Assembly (NCBI RefSeq): GCF_029948085.1
Contig: NZ_JARZZP010000012.1
Location: 1 to 64,000 of the forward strand
DNA from: Streptococcus taonis
Lineage (GTDB): Bacteria; Bacillota; Bacilli; Lactobacillales; Streptococcaceae
Reading direction: 5' to 3'
DNA: 64,000 bases
Below the pieces are notes generated by a model. That model did not search any database and was not told the origin of the DNA. It worked only from the letters and a program-made list of their open reading frames with translations. Shown here one piece after another: positions 53,901 to 63,345 of the stretch (its first letter is position 1; the number at the start of each line of letters is the position of its first letter). Both the position numbers and the translations under genes were made by a program.

Positions 53901-55334
53901 CGTCAATTCTGTCGTAAAGGCTGATAAGGGGTGACCTGGATTGATAAACTCATCAAATTCAGCGACGATATTACCCTTATACATCTTGGAAGCCGCAACC
54001 TGTATCAAGTCATTATAGATAGCAGATAGACCAGTCGTTTCCACGTCAAAGACTACATAAGTAGCTTCAGAAAGGTCCATCTCCACTTCATTATAGACGA
54101 TAGGAACACGGTCTTCAACAATATTGGCTTCCATCCCATAGATTAGCTGGATGCCAGCTTTCTTAGCCGCCTTATAGCCATGAGGGAAGGATTGAACATT
54201 CCCATGGTCCGTGATTGCTACCGCTTTATGACCCCATTTAGCTGCTTTCGCAACGAGTTCTTCAACTTCAGGTAGAGCATCCATGGTCGACATATTGGTA
54301 TGGGCATGAAACTCAACGCGACGCTCACCCTCTGGCATCAAGTCTTTACGCTCATAGTGGACGACTTCCTGAACATCCTGTACATTCATGGTCAAGTCTC
54401 GCGTGAAATTATTGACCTCAACATTCCCACGAACACGGAGCCAAGAATTTTTCTTGATCATGTCAAACTTCAGAGCTTCTTCTTCGTTCTTGACCCATTT
54501 TTGCATGGAGAAGCTAGAAGTGTAGTCTGTCATCTTGAAGTTAATCAAAACACGACCTGTTCTAGTCACCTTATGCTCAACATCAAAGACGACTCCTTCA
54601 AAAACCAGACGGTTCTCCTCAGTATTGACCTCAATCATTGGAGTAATCTCTGCCTTGTCAAGTTTAGGCTTGGCAGCTGCTTTCTTGGCTTGGAAATCAA
54701 AGACAGGCTTATCCTCAGCTGGAGGAGGCGGCGCCATCTGTTCCAATTGTTCCATAGCCCGAAGTGTTTCTTCATTAGCAGCTTGGATAATCATTTGATT
54801 TTCTGTCTGAAAGGCCTCTTGCTCTTCCCTCGTGAGTTCTTCATTTTTTTCTAAACTGCAGGAAAGTTTAGGAAAGCCAAAAAGTTCCAGCTGTTTGCTA
54901 AGATTTGGCAGATGATTTTTTCTAAAATGCTCTGTATCTGCCGCTTCAGAAGCTTCAATGATTAACTGGTCATTTTCAAAGCGAACCTGAAAATTCTGAT
55001 AGATAGAACGAAAACCTTGACTGGCGCAAGGTCCATCCGAAAAAGCCTCTCGATAGTAGGCTTGTAAAAGTTCTCTAGAAAATTCCTGGTTTCGCGTTTT
55101 TATCTCAAAACTAGCCTGATTTCCCGTTTTTGAGAATTCTTCTTTCAAGCCTCTTTTCAACTCTAGAAAAAGTTCAAAAGGCAAGATATTTTCAAAAACA
55201 AAATGAAACTCCCAAACTTTGCTTCGTTTATGAACAATGACTTGTTCTATTTCAGCCTGAGAGAAGGCCTCATGATTTCTCATTTCAGCGGGTATTCCCA
55301 ACTGATTCATTAAAATTTCAAAAGTGGTTGACAT
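50940..55334 (-). CDS. polC: DNA polymerase III PolC-type, replicative polymerase alpha subunit
   Basis: The 1464-residue main replicative polymerase of low-GC Gram-positives. Parts in order: N-terminal domains (1-230), OB-fold (about 240-330), PHP domain starting [18 protein letters not shown] near 338, an inserted DEDD 3'-5' exonuclease with VFDVETTGL near 427 and [14 protein letters not shown] near 515, and the polymerase region. That region includes [15 protein letters not shown] near 900, a zinc-binding CxxC pair (CGQCQY and CPNC) and [12 protein letters not shown] near 985. The protein ends in the expected [10 protein letters not shown] tail. Single gene with its own terminator upstream of fusA's end. 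Confidence 0.97.
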   Translation of the reverse strand: MSTTFEILMNQLGIPAEMRNHEAFSQAEIEQVIVHKRSKVWEFHFVFENILPFELFLELKRGLKEEFSKTGNQASFEIKTRNQEFSRELLQAYYREAFSDGPCASQGFRSIYQNFQVRFENDQLIIEASEAADTEHFRKNHLPNLSKQLELFGFPKLSCSLEKNEELTREEQEAFQTENQMIIQAANEETLRAMEQLEQMAPPPPAEDKPVFDFQAKKAAAKPKLDKAEITPMIEVNTEENRLVFEGVVFDVEHKVTRTGRVLINFKMTDYTSSFSMQKWVKNEEEALKFDMIKKNSWLRVRGNVEVNNFTRDLTMNVQDVQEVVHYERKDLMPEGERRVEFHAHTNMSTMDALPEVEELVAKAAKWGHKAVAITDHGNVQSFPHGYKAAKKAGIQLIYGMEANIVEDRVPIVYNEVEMDLSEATYVVFDVETTGLSAIYNDLIQVAASKMYKGNIVAEFDEFINPGHPLSAFTTELTGITDDHVKNAKPLVQVLKEFQEFCKDTVLVAHNATFDVGFMNANYERHGLPKITQPVIDTLEFARNLYPEYKRHGLGPLTKRFGVALEHHHMANYDAEATGRLLFIFIKEVAEKHGVTDLARLNLDLISPDSYKKARVKHATIYVKNQVGLKNIFKLVSLSNTQYFEGVPRIPRTVLDAHREGLILGSACTEGEVFDSVVSQGVDAAVEVAKYYDFIEVMPPAIYAPLIAKEQVKDMEELQTIIKSLIEVGDRLGKPVLATGNVHYLEPEDEIYREIIVRSLGQGAMINRTIGHGEAAQPAPLPKAHFRTTNEMLDEFAFLGEDLARKIVIENTNAMAEIFEPVEVVKSDLYTPFIDKAEETVAELTYKKAFEIYGNPLPDIVDLRIEKELTSILGNGFAVIYLASQMLVHRSNERGYLVGSRGSVGSSFVATMIGITEVNPLSPHYVCGQCQYSEFITDGSYGSGFDMPNKDCPNCAHKLSKNGQDIPFETFLGFDGDKVPDIDLNFSGEDQPSAHLDVRDIFGEEYAFRAGTVGTVAAKTAYGFVKGYERDYGKFYREAEVERLAQGAAGVKRTTGQHPGGIVVIPNYMDVYDFTPVQYPADDVTAEWQTTHFNFHDIDENVLKLDVLGHDDPTMIRKLQDLSGIDPNEIPMDDEGVMALFSGTDVLGVTPEQIGTSTGMLGIPEFGTNFVRGMVDETHPTTFAELLQLSGLSHGTDVWLGNAQDLIKAGIADLSTVIGCRDDIMVYLMHAGLDPKMAFTIMERVRKGLWLKISEEERNGYIEAMKANNVPEWYIESCGKIKYMFPKAHAAAYVMMALRVAYFKVHHPIYYYCAYFSIRAKAFDIKTMGAGLDAIKRKMQEIAEKRKNNEASNVEIDLYTTLEIVNEMWERGFKFGKLDLYRSDATEFIIDGDTLIPPFVAMDGLGENVAKQLVRARQEGEFLSKTELRKRGGLSSTLVEKMDEMGILGNMPEDNQLSLFDDLF

Positions 55335-55447
55335 CCATTTTCCTCACAATATACTCCTTCTATTTTACCATATTTGAGGCACTTTTACCTATTTCTACCA
55401 AACAGAAAAAGAAGCCACAAAGTGACTTCTTTTAGGGTGTCGATGAA

Positions 55448-57529
55448 TTATTCTTCACCTTTGTTTTTCTTAATGATTTCTTCTTGTACTGACTTAGGTA
55501 CATCTTCGTAATGGTCGAATACCATCATGAATGTACCACGTCCTTGAGATGCAGAACGAAGAACTGTTGCGTAACCAAACATTTCAGCAAGTGGAACGTA
55601 AGCACGAACGATTTGGCTGTTACCGTGTGCTTCCATACCATCTACACGTCCACGACGAGCAGTTACGTGACCCATAACATCACCAAGATTTTCTTCAGGA
55701 ACAGTGATTGTTACAAGCATCATTGGTTCAAGGATAGCTGGTTGTGCAGTCTTAGCAGCTTCTTTAAGTGCAAGAGATGCAGCGATCTTGAAGGCAGTTT
55801 CAGATGAGTCGACATCGTGGTATGAACCATCGTAAAGCTTAGCTTTAACGTCAACCATTGGGTAACCAGCAAGAACACCGTTAGCCATAGATTCTACCAA
55901 ACCTTTTTCAACCGCTGGGATAAATTCACGAGGAACCACACCACCGACGATTGCGTTTTCGAATTCGAATCCTTTTCCTTCTTCGTTTGGAGTAAATTCA
56001 ATCCATACATCACCAAACTGACCTTTACCACCAGACTGACGTTTGAAGAATCCACGTGCTTGAGTAGAAGCGCGGAATGTTTCACGGTAAGATACTTGAG
56101 GAGCACCTACGTTCGCTTCAACTTTGAACTCACGACGCATACGGTCAACAAGGACGTCAAGGTGAAGCTCACCCATACCAGAGATAACTGTTTCACCAGT
56201 TTCAACGTTAGTTTCAACGCGGAATGTTGGATCTTCTTCAGCCAATTTTTGAAGGGCGATACCCATCTTATCTTGGTCTGCTTTAGATTTAGGCTCAACC
56301 ATCAATTGGATAACTGGTTCTGGAACGTTGATTGACTCAAGGATGATTTTAGCTTTTTCATCTGTCAATGAGTCACCAGTTGTAGTGTCTTTCAAACCAA
56401 CGGCAGCAGCGATATCACCTGAGTAAACAGTGTCGATTTCTTGACGGCTGTTAGCGTGCATTTGAAGGATACGTCCGATACGTTCACGTTTACCTTTAGA
56501 AGTGTTCAATACGTAAGAACCTGATTGAAGAACACCTGAGTAAACACGGAAGAATGTCAAACGACCTACGAATGGGTCAGTCATGATCTTGAAGGCAAGA
56601 GCTGCAAATGGCTCTTCATCAGATGCAGGACGAGTTTCTTCTTCATCTGTATCTGGGTTGATACCTTTGATTGCTGGGATGTCAAGTGGGCTTGGAAGGT
56701 AGTCGATAACCGCATCAAGCATCAATTGAACACCTTTGTTCTTGAAGGCAGAACCACACAATACTGGGAAGAATTCAACGTTGATAGTCGCTTTACGGAT
56801 ACCAGCTTTCAATTCTTCGTTAGTGATTTCTTCACCTTCGAGGTATTTCATCATCAATTCTTCGTCAGTTTCAGCAACTGCTTCAACCAATTTTTCACGG
56901 TATTCTTGAGCTTGGTCAAGGTATTCAGCTGGAATATCTTCTTCAAGGATATCTGTACCAAGGTCGTTAGTATAGATTTCAGCTTTCATCTTGATCAAGT
57001 CGATGATACCACGGAAGTCATCTTCAGCACCGATTGGCAATTGAATTGGGTGTGCGTTTGCTTGAAGACGGTCGTGAAGTGTGCTTACTGAGTAAAGGAA
57101 GTCAGCACCGATTTTGTCCATTTTGTTGGCAAATACGATACGTGGAACTCCGTACTCAGTTGCTTGACGCCAAACTGTTTCAGTTTGAGGCTCAACACCT
57201 GATTGTGAGTCAAGAACTGTAACCGCACCGTCCAATACACGAAGAGAACGTTGTACTTCGATAGTGAAGTCCACGTGTCCTGGTGTGTCGATGATGTTTA
57301 CGCGGTGGTTGTTCCATTGAGCTGTTGTCGCAGCAGATGTGATAGTGATACCACGTTCTTGCTCTTGCTCCATCCAGTCCATTTGTGACGCACCTTCGTG
57401 AGTTTCACCGATTTTGTGGATTTTACCAGTGTAGTAAAGGATACGCTCAGTAGTAGTTGTTTTACCAGCATCGACGTGAGCCATGATACCGATATTACGA
57501 GTTTTTTCAAGTGAAAATTCGCGTGCCAT
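55448..57529 (-). CDS. fusA: Translation elongation factor G
   Basis: A 693-residue ribosome translocase GTPase. G motifs: AHVDAGKTT near residue 18, DTPGHVDFT near 81, and NKMDKIGAD near 135. Domains II-V follow, with the C-terminal [15 protein letters not shown] region. Codon use is that of a very highly expressed gene. It lies 307 bp after rpsG on the minus strand; that interval holds a large hairpin (57739-57812), so the str operon may be processed or attenuated before fusA. Confidence 0.98.
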   Translation of the reverse strand: MAREFSLEKTRNIGIMAHVDAGKTTTTERILYYTGKIHKIGETHEGASQMDWMEQEQERGITITSAATTAQWNNHRVNIIDTPGHVDFTIEVQRSLRVLDGAVTVLDSQSGVEPQTETVWRQATEYGVPRIVFANKMDKIGADFLYSVSTLHDRLQANAHPIQLPIGAEDDFRGIIDLIKMKAEIYTNDLGTDILEEDIPAEYLDQAQEYREKLVEAVAETDEELMMKYLEGEEITNEELKAGIRKATINVEFFPVLCGSAFKNKGVQLMLDAVIDYLPSPLDIPAIKGINPDTDEEETRPASDEEPFAALAFKIMTDPFVGRLTFFRVYSGVLQSGSYVLNTSKGKRERIGRILQMHANSRQEIDTVYSGDIAAAVGLKDTTTGDSLTDEKAKIILESINVPEPVIQLMVEPKSKADQDKMGIALQKLAEEDPTFRVETNVETGETVISGMGELHLDVLVDRMRREFKVEANVGAPQVSYRETFRASTQARGFFKRQSGGKGQFGDVWIEFTPNEEGKGFEFENAIVGGVVPREFIPAVEKGLVESMANGVLAGYPMVDVKAKLYDGSYHDVDSSETAFKIAASLALKEAAKTAQPAILEPMMLVTITVPEENLGDVMGHVTARRGRVDGMEAHGNSQIVRAYVPLAEMFGYATVLRSASQGRGTFMMVFDHYEDVPKSVQEEIIKKNKGEE

Positions 57530-57641
57530 GAGGTTTGTTTCTCCTATATTTTTTTATTTCTATTCTATTATAACACGATTTAATAAAAACGGATAGGCAG
57601 GACCCACCCGTTCTCAATGTTTTCATGTTATTGTTGGTTTC

Positions 57642-57661
57642 AACTTACGAAATGGTAAGTT
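57642..57661. promoter_or_regulatory. Small hairpin in the rpsG-fusA spacer
   Basis: AACTTAC pairs with GTAAGTT around a 6-nt loop. With the larger hairpin at 57739 it makes the rpsG-fusA spacer strongly structured. The spacer has no gene. Confidence 0.4.
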
Positions 57662-57738
57662 GAGTTGTAGCTAAGAGCTGACCGAGCTAAATTGAACCCG
57701 GGCTAAAAGCTCAAGTTAACTGATTTGAACCCGAGCGA

Positions 57739-57812
57739 GGCCCGGTGCAAAAAAGATAAACTGCTTTGTGTTCACGGAACACTGCATCAGTTTCCTATTT
57801 TTGCCTTGGGCC
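57739..57812 (-). promoter_or_regulatory. Large imperfect hairpin in the rpsG-fusA intergenic region
   Basis: A 74-nt inverted structure: GGCCC/GGGCC at the base, then GCAAAAA/TTTTTGC, AAACTG/CAGTTT and a terminal GTGTTC/GAACAC stem with loop ACG. In the rpsL-rpsG-fusA transcript it could act as an RNase site, attenuator or protein-binding leader for fusA. It lacks a terminal T-run. Confidence 0.6.
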
Positions 57813-57836
57813 TTTGCCGCTCTTAGTATCATTTTA

Positions 57837-58307
57837 TTACCAACGGAAGTGTGCGAAGGCACGGTTAGCTTCAGCCATACGGTGAGTGTCTTCACGTTTC
57901 TTAACTGCTGCACCAGTGTTGTTAGCAGCGTCCAAGATTTCTTTTGCAAGACGGTCTTGCATTGTGTGTTCACCACGAAGGCGAGCGATTGTTACCAACC
58001 AACGAAGTCCAAGTGTTGTACGACGTTCTGGACGAACTTCAACTGGGACTTGGTAGTTAGAACCACCAACACGACGTGCACGTACTTCAAGTACAGGCAT
58101 GATGTTTTCCATAGCTGTTTCAAATACTTCAAGTGCATCGTTACCAGTAACTTCTTTGATTTGTTCAAAAGCACCGTAAACGATTGAAGCAGCTGTACCA
58201 CGTTTACCGTCAAGCATAACGCGGTTGATAAGACGAGTAACTAATTGTGAATTGTAAAGCGGATCTGGCAATACGTCACGTTTTGGAGCTCTATTTTTAC
58301 GACTCAT
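57837..58307 (-). CDS. rpsG: 30S ribosomal protein S7
   Basis: A 156-residue primary-assembly protein that binds the 3' domain of 16S rRNA. It begins [18 protein letters not shown] and contains [20 protein letters not shown] near 68 and the C-terminal [14 protein letters not shown], all standard. It starts 19 bp after rpsL. In many bacteria S7 autoregulates the str operon; a streptococcal target is not evident here. Confidence 0.98.
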   Translation of the reverse strand: MSRKNRAPKRDVLPDPLYNSQLVTRLINRVMLDGKRGTAASIVYGAFEQIKEVTGNDALEVFETAMENIMPVLEVRARRVGGSNYQVPVEVRPERRTTLGLRWLVTIARLRGEHTMQDRLAKEILDAANNTGAAVKKREDTHRMAEANRAFAHFRW

Positions 58308-58326
58308 TTCTCTTTATCCCCTTTCC

Positions 58327-58743
58327 TTATGCTTTTTTCGGACGTTTAGTACCGTATTTAGAACGGCCTTGTTTACGATCGTTAACACCTGCAGTATCAA
58401 GTGCACCACGGACGATATGGTAACGTACCCCTGGAAGGTCTTTTACACGTCCACCGCGAAGAAGCACCACGCTGTGCTCTTGCAAGTTGTGTCCGATACC
58501 TGGGATGTATGCAGTAACTTCGATAAGGTTGCTCAAACGTACACGAGCAAATTTACGAAGGGCAGAGTTAGGTTTTTTAGGTGTCATTGTTCCAACACGA
58601 GTTGCAACACCACGTTTTTGTGGTGAAGAAACGTTTGTTTGAACTTTTTTATGACTGTTGTAACCAACGTTCAAAGCTGGTGATTTAGATTTTTCTACTT
58701 TTGATTTACGCGGTTTGCGAACCAATTGGTTAATTGTAGGCAT
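58327..58743 (-). CDS. rpsL: 30S ribosomal protein S12
   Basis: A 138-residue decoding-centre protein. The streptomycin-region loops are wild-type-like: [11 protein letters not shown] near residue 55 and [10 protein letters not shown] near 98. It is the first gene of rpsL-rpsG-fusA and is preceded by a leader of about 130 nt. The C-terminal end KRPKKA has one more residue than I expect for pneumococcal S12. Confidence 0.98.
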   Translation of the reverse strand: MPTINQLVRKPRKSKVEKSKSPALNVGYNSHKKVQTNVSSPQKRGVATRVGTMTPKKPNSALRKFARVRLSNLIEVTAYIPGIGHNLQEHSVVLLRGGRVKDLPGVRYHIVRGALDTAGVNDRKQGRSKYGTKRPKKA

Positions 58744-58873
58744 CTACATTCTCCTGTGTTTTTTTATTTTTGGTGATGATACACTTGGTGACAGCTATCA
58801 TCTGTGTGTACTTTTGCAACATTTGTCAGCACGTCCCTGTACACTCTTGAGAGACCAAAAGTAAAAAGTACCG
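58744..58873 (-). other. Long 5' leader of the rpsL operon
   Basis: About 130 nt between the -10 box and the AGGAGA of rpsL. It contains several short complementary stretches but no structure I can name with confidence. Confidence 0.5.
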
Positions 58874-58879
58874 TCTATT

Positions 58880-58909
58880 ATTGTACCACGTTTTTTCTAT
58901 TTTTGTCAA
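58880..58909 (-). promoter_or_regulatory. Promoter of the rpsL-rpsG operon
   Basis: On the minus strand: perfect TTGACA (58904-58909), an 18-nt spacer and TACAAT (58880-58885). Confidence 0.8.
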
Positions 58910-58964
58910 TATATTTCTTCTTATTTTTTGACTTCTTTACTCTAAAAATTCTATGAAAACGGTC

Positions 58965-59000
58965 ACCTACCAGATAGGCTCTTCAACCGACCACATAGGC
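58965..59000 (+). promoter_or_regulatory. 21-bp-phased direct repeats upstream of the LytTR gene, candidate LytTR operator
   Basis: ACCTACCAGATAGGC (58965-58979) and ACCGACCACATAGGC (58986-59000) match at 13 of 15 positions and start exactly 21 bp apart, two helical turns. They end 15 bp before a plausible -35 box (TTGTCA at 59015). LytTR regulators bind pairs of direct repeats with this phasing, so self-activation is likely. Confidence 0.55.
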
Positions 59001-59085
59001 AAAGCTTCTTGTATTTGTCAAGAAAATGGTGTTTAATAGATTTGTAAGTAAGAGATCTCTATTACAACTTTACAAAGGAGAAAAT

Positions 59086-59526
59086 ATGAAAGTCAGACTT
59101 GACATTGATCAACAATATGCAGAAGAACAAATCATCATAGAAGCACCATCTTTGTCCCCTAGAGTTCAAAAAGTTCAAGACTTTGTTCAATCACTGGATC
59201 AAAAAGAAACTCTTAAAGGAAAATTTCAAGATCAGCTTTATCTCATTGAAGTCGGTACTATTCAGCGCGTTTATATTGAAAACCGTAAAGTGTTGGCTGA
59301 AACGGATATTAGAACCTATACGCTCGATATTCGTCTCTACCAAGCAGTTGAAATCTTACCTACTTCCTTTATCCAAATTTCCCAATCGGAAATTGTCAAC
59401 ATTGATGCTATCAGTCATCTAAAACTAACCTCTAACGGCTTGATTGAAATCTATCTTAAAAACGACAGTTTTACCTACTCATCTCGCCGTTACCTCAAAG
59501 CTATTAAGGAGAAATTAGAACTATGA
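59086..59526 (+). CDS. LytTR-family DNA-binding regulator
   Basis: A 146-residue protein with a short N-terminal region and a C-terminal LytTR domain (about 50-146). The domain contains LIEVGTIQRVYIENRKVLAE near 53, the conserved FIQISQSEIVNIDAI segment near 97 and SSRRYLKAIKEKL at the end. It lacks a receiver domain. Pairs of such regulators with a membrane partner form LytTR regulatory systems like S. mutans HdrRM and BrsRM, which affect competence and bacteriocins. It overlaps the DUF3021 gene by 4 bp. Confidence 0.92.
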   Translation: MKVRLDIDQQYAEEQIIIEAPSLSPRVQKVQDFVQSLDQKETLKGKFQDQLYLIEVGTIQRVYIENRKVLAETDIRTYTLDIRLYQAVEILPTSFIQISQSEIVNIDAISHLKLTSNGLIEIYLKNDSFTYSSRRYLKAIKEKLEL

Positions 59527-59981
59527 AAAAACAAATTTTCCACGATACCACAACTGGTATCCTCATCGGCCTCATCCTATCTATTATCTTTTCTTTTATC
59601 TATTCGCCAAGCAACTATGCACCACTTAGCCCCAACTCTTTGATTGGCCAATTCATGATCCAACAACAGGTACATGGCGCTCTAGTTTTGCTCTACTGTT
59701 CTATCATCTGGGCAGCTATCGGAGTTCTCTTTAGTTTTGGCAGTCGTCTATTCACTCAAGACTGGAGCCTCCTTCGAGCTACTGTCACTCACTTCTTCCT
59801 TATGTTGCTAGGTTTTGTTCCTCTTGCAATTCTGGCAGGTTGGTTTCCACTTCGCTGGACTTTCTTGCTTCAACTCATCCCAGAGTTTGCCATCGTCTAT
59901 CTCATCATCTGGGCGATTCTCTATAAAAGAGAATCAAAGAAGGTTGCCCACATCAATCAACTATTGGCTCAGAAAAAATAA
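59523..59981 (+). CDS. DUF3021 membrane protein, likely partner of the LytTR regulator
   Basis: A 152-residue protein with four membrane helices (about 12-30, 50-75, 87-110, 115-135) and a basic C-terminal tail. DUF3021 proteins occur next to LytTR genes and are thought to hold the regulator inactive at the membrane. Coupling by a 4-bp overlap supports a functional pair. The signal sensed is unknown. Confidence 0.9.
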   Translation: MKKQIFHDTTTGILIGLILSIIFSFIYSPSNYAPLSPNSLIGQFMIQQQVHGALVLLYCSIIWAAIGVLFSFGSRLFTQDWSLLRATVTHFFLMLLGFVPLAILAGWFPLRWTFLLQLIPEFAIVYLIIWAILYKRESKKVAHINQLLAQKK

Positions 59982-60021
59982 TACAACAGAAACCCACTCA
60001 GTCTTTTGAGTGGGTTTTGAC

Positions 60022-62556
60022 TTATAATTTTTGCTTCAGCTCTAACAAGAGATTCATGGTCTGCATCGGTGTCATATTGTACACATCTACTTTAGCCAAT
60101 TCTGCTAGAATAGGATTTTCTTCCGCCGAGTCAAATAGGGAAATTTGTTCAGAGACTGTATTCGTTTGTCTCATTGGAACAGGACTCTCTGTTCCCTGGC
60201 TCTCTAATTGAGTTAAAATCGCATCTGCCCTTGCTAGTAAGTCTACTGGTAAACCCGCAATCTTAGCAACATGAATACCGTACGATTTGTCTGCCGGTCC
60301 TGGTTCTATCTTATGAAGGAAAGTGACCTGGCCATTTTGCTCAAGCGTAGCCACGTGAACATTTACTAGATGTTCAAGACTAGCTTCCAGACTGGTTAAT
60401 TCATGGTAGTGAGTCGCAAAAAGAGTCTTGGCTCCAATATGCTCATGGATGTACTCGATGATGGCCTGAGCCAAGGCCATGCCATCATAGGTTGCCGTTC
60501 CACGTCCTAGCTCATCAAAGAGAATGAGGGATTTCTCAGTCGCATGCGCAATGGCATTATTGGCCTCCATCATCTCGACCATAAAGGTGGACTGGCCTGA
60601 AACCAAGTCATCTGCCGCCCCGATACGGGTAAAAATTGCATCAAAAATTGGCAAGTGAGCACTTTCTGCTGGCACATAAGAACCCAGCTGGGCCATAACT
60701 GCTGTCATAGCTAGCTGACGCATATAGGTTGACTTCCCGCTCATATTAGGCCCTGTAATCAGCTGGATGCTAGTATCTTCACCCATTTGGATACTATTGG
60801 GAATATAGGTTTGGGCTCCCATGACCTTCTCAACGACAGCGTGACGACCTTTTTGAATGTCAATTCGCGAATCCTGACCAAACTCTGGACGGATCAAGTG
60901 CTGATTTTCTGCTACTACCGCTAGTCCTTGTAAGACATCGACAGTAGCGATTCCTTGGGCCAGGGCTTGTAGACGTTGGATATACTTACCAACTTCTTCA
61001 CGGATACGCATAAAGATTTCATATTCAAGGCTGGCTGACTTCTCACGCGCCTCTAGCATTTCTCCCTCGATACGCGCCAACTCCTCTGTCCCAAAACGCT
61101 CAGAGTTTTTCAGCGTAGCCTTGCGGAAAAAGTGGGCTGGTACGTTGCCTAGCTGCGAGTTGGTTACATGGAAATAGTAGCCATCTTTTTTATTGTAATC
61201 AATCTTGAGAGTATTGATGCCAGAATTTTCTCTTTCCTTAGCCTCAATTTCAGCAATCCAGCTAGTTCCTTCTCTAAGCACCCGACGATACTTGTCCAAG
61301 GTCTCATCAAAGCCCGTCCGAATAATACCACCTTCGGTAATCACATGAGGAGCCTCAGGAGCAATGGCTGCGCTAATAAGACTTTCCAACTCAGGGATAG
61401 CATCCAGTTGTTCAATCAGATAAGCTAGAGCTGGTTGCTCCATTCCTTCTAAAATTGCGCGAATCCTTGGAACACTGGCCAAGGTAGTCGCTAGCTGCAA
61501 GAGGTCTTTAGGATTGCTTTTCCCAAAAGAAACACGACTAGCAAGGCGCTCAATATCGTAGACTCCCTTTAGGCTTTCTGTCAAATCACTACGTTCAAAG
61601 AAATAATCCAGAAAGACCTGTACAACCTCCTGACGTTCAAGGATACGATCCTTGTCAATCAAGGGACGGTGGATCCAAGAGCGCAAAAGACGCATTCCCA
61701 TGGCAGTCTTAGTTTCATCTAGCAACCAGAAAAGACTCCCTTGTTTCTTGCCAGAACGAGCATTTTCTACTAGATCTAAACTAGCCTTGGTTGCATAATC
61801 CATCTGCAAGAAATCCTTAATTTCATAACGGACAACTGGCTTCAAGTGATTCAACTCTCTCATCTGAGTCCGATGGACATACTGAAGAAGCTTACTGCTG
61901 GCAGTCTGTTCAACAGGTGCCAATCGTGGATCCAGCAGATGGATGTCTTCAAATGATTCTTGCTCATAAGAAAGTACCAAATTCATTTGACGGCTGAGAA
62001 TCTGTTCTTCCTCTTCAGTTAAGGCATAGCCGATGACGACTTCTCTGGCCTTGAGGTTCCGAATTTCACCACATACCAGAGTAAAATCCAATAAGCCTGT
62101 CACATAGAAATCACCCGTCACTAAGTCCATGTATGCCAAGCCAAATTGCTGACCGTCACGGTCAATAGCCACCAAAAAGTTGTTTTGACTATCTGGTTTA
62201 CTACTATCGACGACTGTACCAGGGGTAATCACCTGCACAACCTCGCGTTTCACAACACCAACAGCCTGCTTAGGATCCTCCATCTGCTCAGCAATGGCAA
62301 CCTTGTAACCACGCTCCACTAAAACATCGATATACTGTTGAGCAGAGTGATAGGGAACTCCAGCCATGGGAATAGGATTGTCAGCATTTTTATTGCGACT
62401 GGTTAGTGAAATTTCTAGTATCTGGGCAGCATTGACTGCATCTTCGTAAAATAACTCATAAAAATCACCCATACGAAAGAGCAAAAAAGCATCTGGATAT
62501 TGTTTTTTGATATCCACATACTGTTGCATGCCTGGTGATAATTTTTCTGTCGTCAT
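60022..62556 (-). CDS. mutS: DNA mismatch repair protein MutS (HexA)
   Basis: An 844-residue mismatch sensor. The mismatch-contact motif [10 protein letters not shown] is near residue 27, followed by connector, lever and clamp domains. The ATPase domain has Walker [11 protein letters not shown] near 603, Walker [12 protein letters not shown] near 680 and ATHYHEL near 717. The ATG at 62556 gives the usual [10 protein letters not shown] start and pneumococcal HexA length; a longer frame upstream is only read-through of the repeat element. That repeat fills the space to argR. Confidence 0.97.
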   Translation of the reverse strand: MTTEKLSPGMQQYVDIKKQYPDAFLLFRMGDFYELFYEDAVNAAQILEISLTSRNKNADNPIPMAGVPYHSAQQYIDVLVERGYKVAIAEQMEDPKQAVGVVKREVVQVITPGTVVDSSKPDSQNNFLVAIDRDGQQFGLAYMDLVTGDFYVTGLLDFTLVCGEIRNLKAREVVIGYALTEEEEQILSRQMNLVLSYEQESFEDIHLLDPRLAPVEQTASSKLLQYVHRTQMRELNHLKPVVRYEIKDFLQMDYATKASLDLVENARSGKKQGSLFWLLDETKTAMGMRLLRSWIHRPLIDKDRILERQEVVQVFLDYFFERSDLTESLKGVYDIERLASRVSFGKSNPKDLLQLATTLASVPRIRAILEGMEQPALAYLIEQLDAIPELESLISAAIAPEAPHVITEGGIIRTGFDETLDKYRRVLREGTSWIAEIEAKERENSGINTLKIDYNKKDGYYFHVTNSQLGNVPAHFFRKATLKNSERFGTEELARIEGEMLEAREKSASLEYEIFMRIREEVGKYIQRLQALAQGIATVDVLQGLAVVAENQHLIRPEFGQDSRIDIQKGRHAVVEKVMGAQTYIPNSIQMGEDTSIQLITGPNMSGKSTYMRQLAMTAVMAQLGSYVPAESAHLPIFDAIFTRIGAADDLVSGQSTFMVEMMEANNAIAHATEKSLILFDELGRGTATYDGMALAQAIIEYIHEHIGAKTLFATHYHELTSLEASLEHLVNVHVATLEQNGQVTFLHKIEPGPADKSYGIHVAKIAGLPVDLLARADAILTQLESQGTESPVPMRQTNTVSEQISLFDSAEENPILAELAKVDVYNMTPMQTMNLLLELKQKL

Positions 62557-62578
62557 CCATTCTCTCCTTGTTAAAAAT

Positions 62579-62756
62579 AGAGAGTGGGACAGAAATCGGT
62601 AATTCGTTAGAATTCGATTTCGTCGTCCCACCTCCGCACAGTTGAGTAGGGCTGTAAAAGCTGATGAAATCAGCGTAGTAGAGCCCACTCAACCACTGCG
62701 TCTTGCTCGACAATCCAAAGACAATTGAGAGGCTAGGACTTTTGTCCCAACCTCCT
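62579..62756 (+). repeat. Two-hairpin intergenic repeat, copy B
   Basis: Near-identical to copy A at 46971 (two differences in the first 169 bp). It occupies almost the entire argR-mutS interval and its end touches the argR stop codon. In the argR-mutS transcript it would form two strong GGGAC hairpins just ahead of mutS. Confidence 0.85.
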
Positions 62757-63202
62757 TATCTATCCTTCATCAAATCTAACAAACGATCTTCCATGAGTTT
62801 AGCGACATGCTGATCTCGGCAGATGACCAAGAGAGTATTGGCACCCGCAACTGTTCCTAAAATCCATTCATCCTTGTTGGCATCGACAACATTGGCTAAA
62901 ACTGCGGCTTCACCCAATTTAGTGTGCAAAACTAAGGTAAACTCAGCTCTTGCTACACCTTCCAAATGATGGGATAAAAACTCAACAAGGTCAATCTTCT
63001 CTGTCTCATTTGCTAGTACGTAGTAGACCTTATCATTTTTCTTAACCTTGGTCAAGCCCAGTTCGCGAAGGTCACGCGACAATGTCGTTTGCGTCACAAA
63101 AACATTGCGTGCTTCCAAACGATCTTGAATCTCCTTTTGAGTTCCTAATTTTTCCTCAGTGATCATTTGTTTGATTAACTGATGGCGTTCTCTTTTTCTC
63201 AT
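62756..63202 (-). CDS. argR: Arginine repressor family regulator
   Basis: A 148-residue ArgR/AhrC-type regulator of arginine metabolism. The N-terminal winged helix contains KLGTQKEIQDRL and the recognition stretch VTQTTLSRDLRELGL near residue 34. The C-terminal hexamerisation and arginine-binding domain contains LGTVAGANTLLVIC near 114. It diverges from argS. Streptococci carry several ArgR paralogues, so the exact number of this one is not assigned. Confidence 0.95.
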   Translation of the reverse strand: MRKRERHQLIKQMITEEKLGTQKEIQDRLEARNVFVTQTTLSRDLRELGLTKVKKNDKVYYVLANETEKIDLVEFLSHHLEGVARAEFTLVLHTKLGEAAVLANVVDANKDEWILGTVAGANTLLVICRDQHVAKLMEDRLLDLMKDR

Positions 63203-63215
63203 AACATCCTCTCGA

Positions 63216-63237
63216 GTGAATATTTATAATATTTTAC
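63216..63237. promoter_or_regulatory. Possible ARG-box-like site overlapping the argR promoter
   Basis: GTGAATATT and AATATTTTAC form an imperfect AT-rich palindrome that resembles ArgR operators and overlaps a TATTAT box on the argR strand. Weak evidence: AT-rich DNA gives such matches by chance. Confidence 0.25.
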
Positions 63238-63345
63238 AACTATTTAATTAAGAACATTATACCAAAAAAACCGAATATTTCAAAAAAATTCTTATCATTC
63301 CTCAAAATTGTGATAAAATAGAAGAAAAGTCCAAAGGAGTTTATA

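Noticed and set aside
54300-54854. Plus-strand frame of 184 codons opposite polC
   Set aside because: Antisense shadow of polC; the composition is that of reverse-complemented coding DNA.
62557-62688. N-terminal extension of MutS by 44 residues
   Set aside because: The extra codons are read-through of the intergenic repeat (the same peptide is predicted at copy A). The ATG at 62556 gives the normal HexA length.
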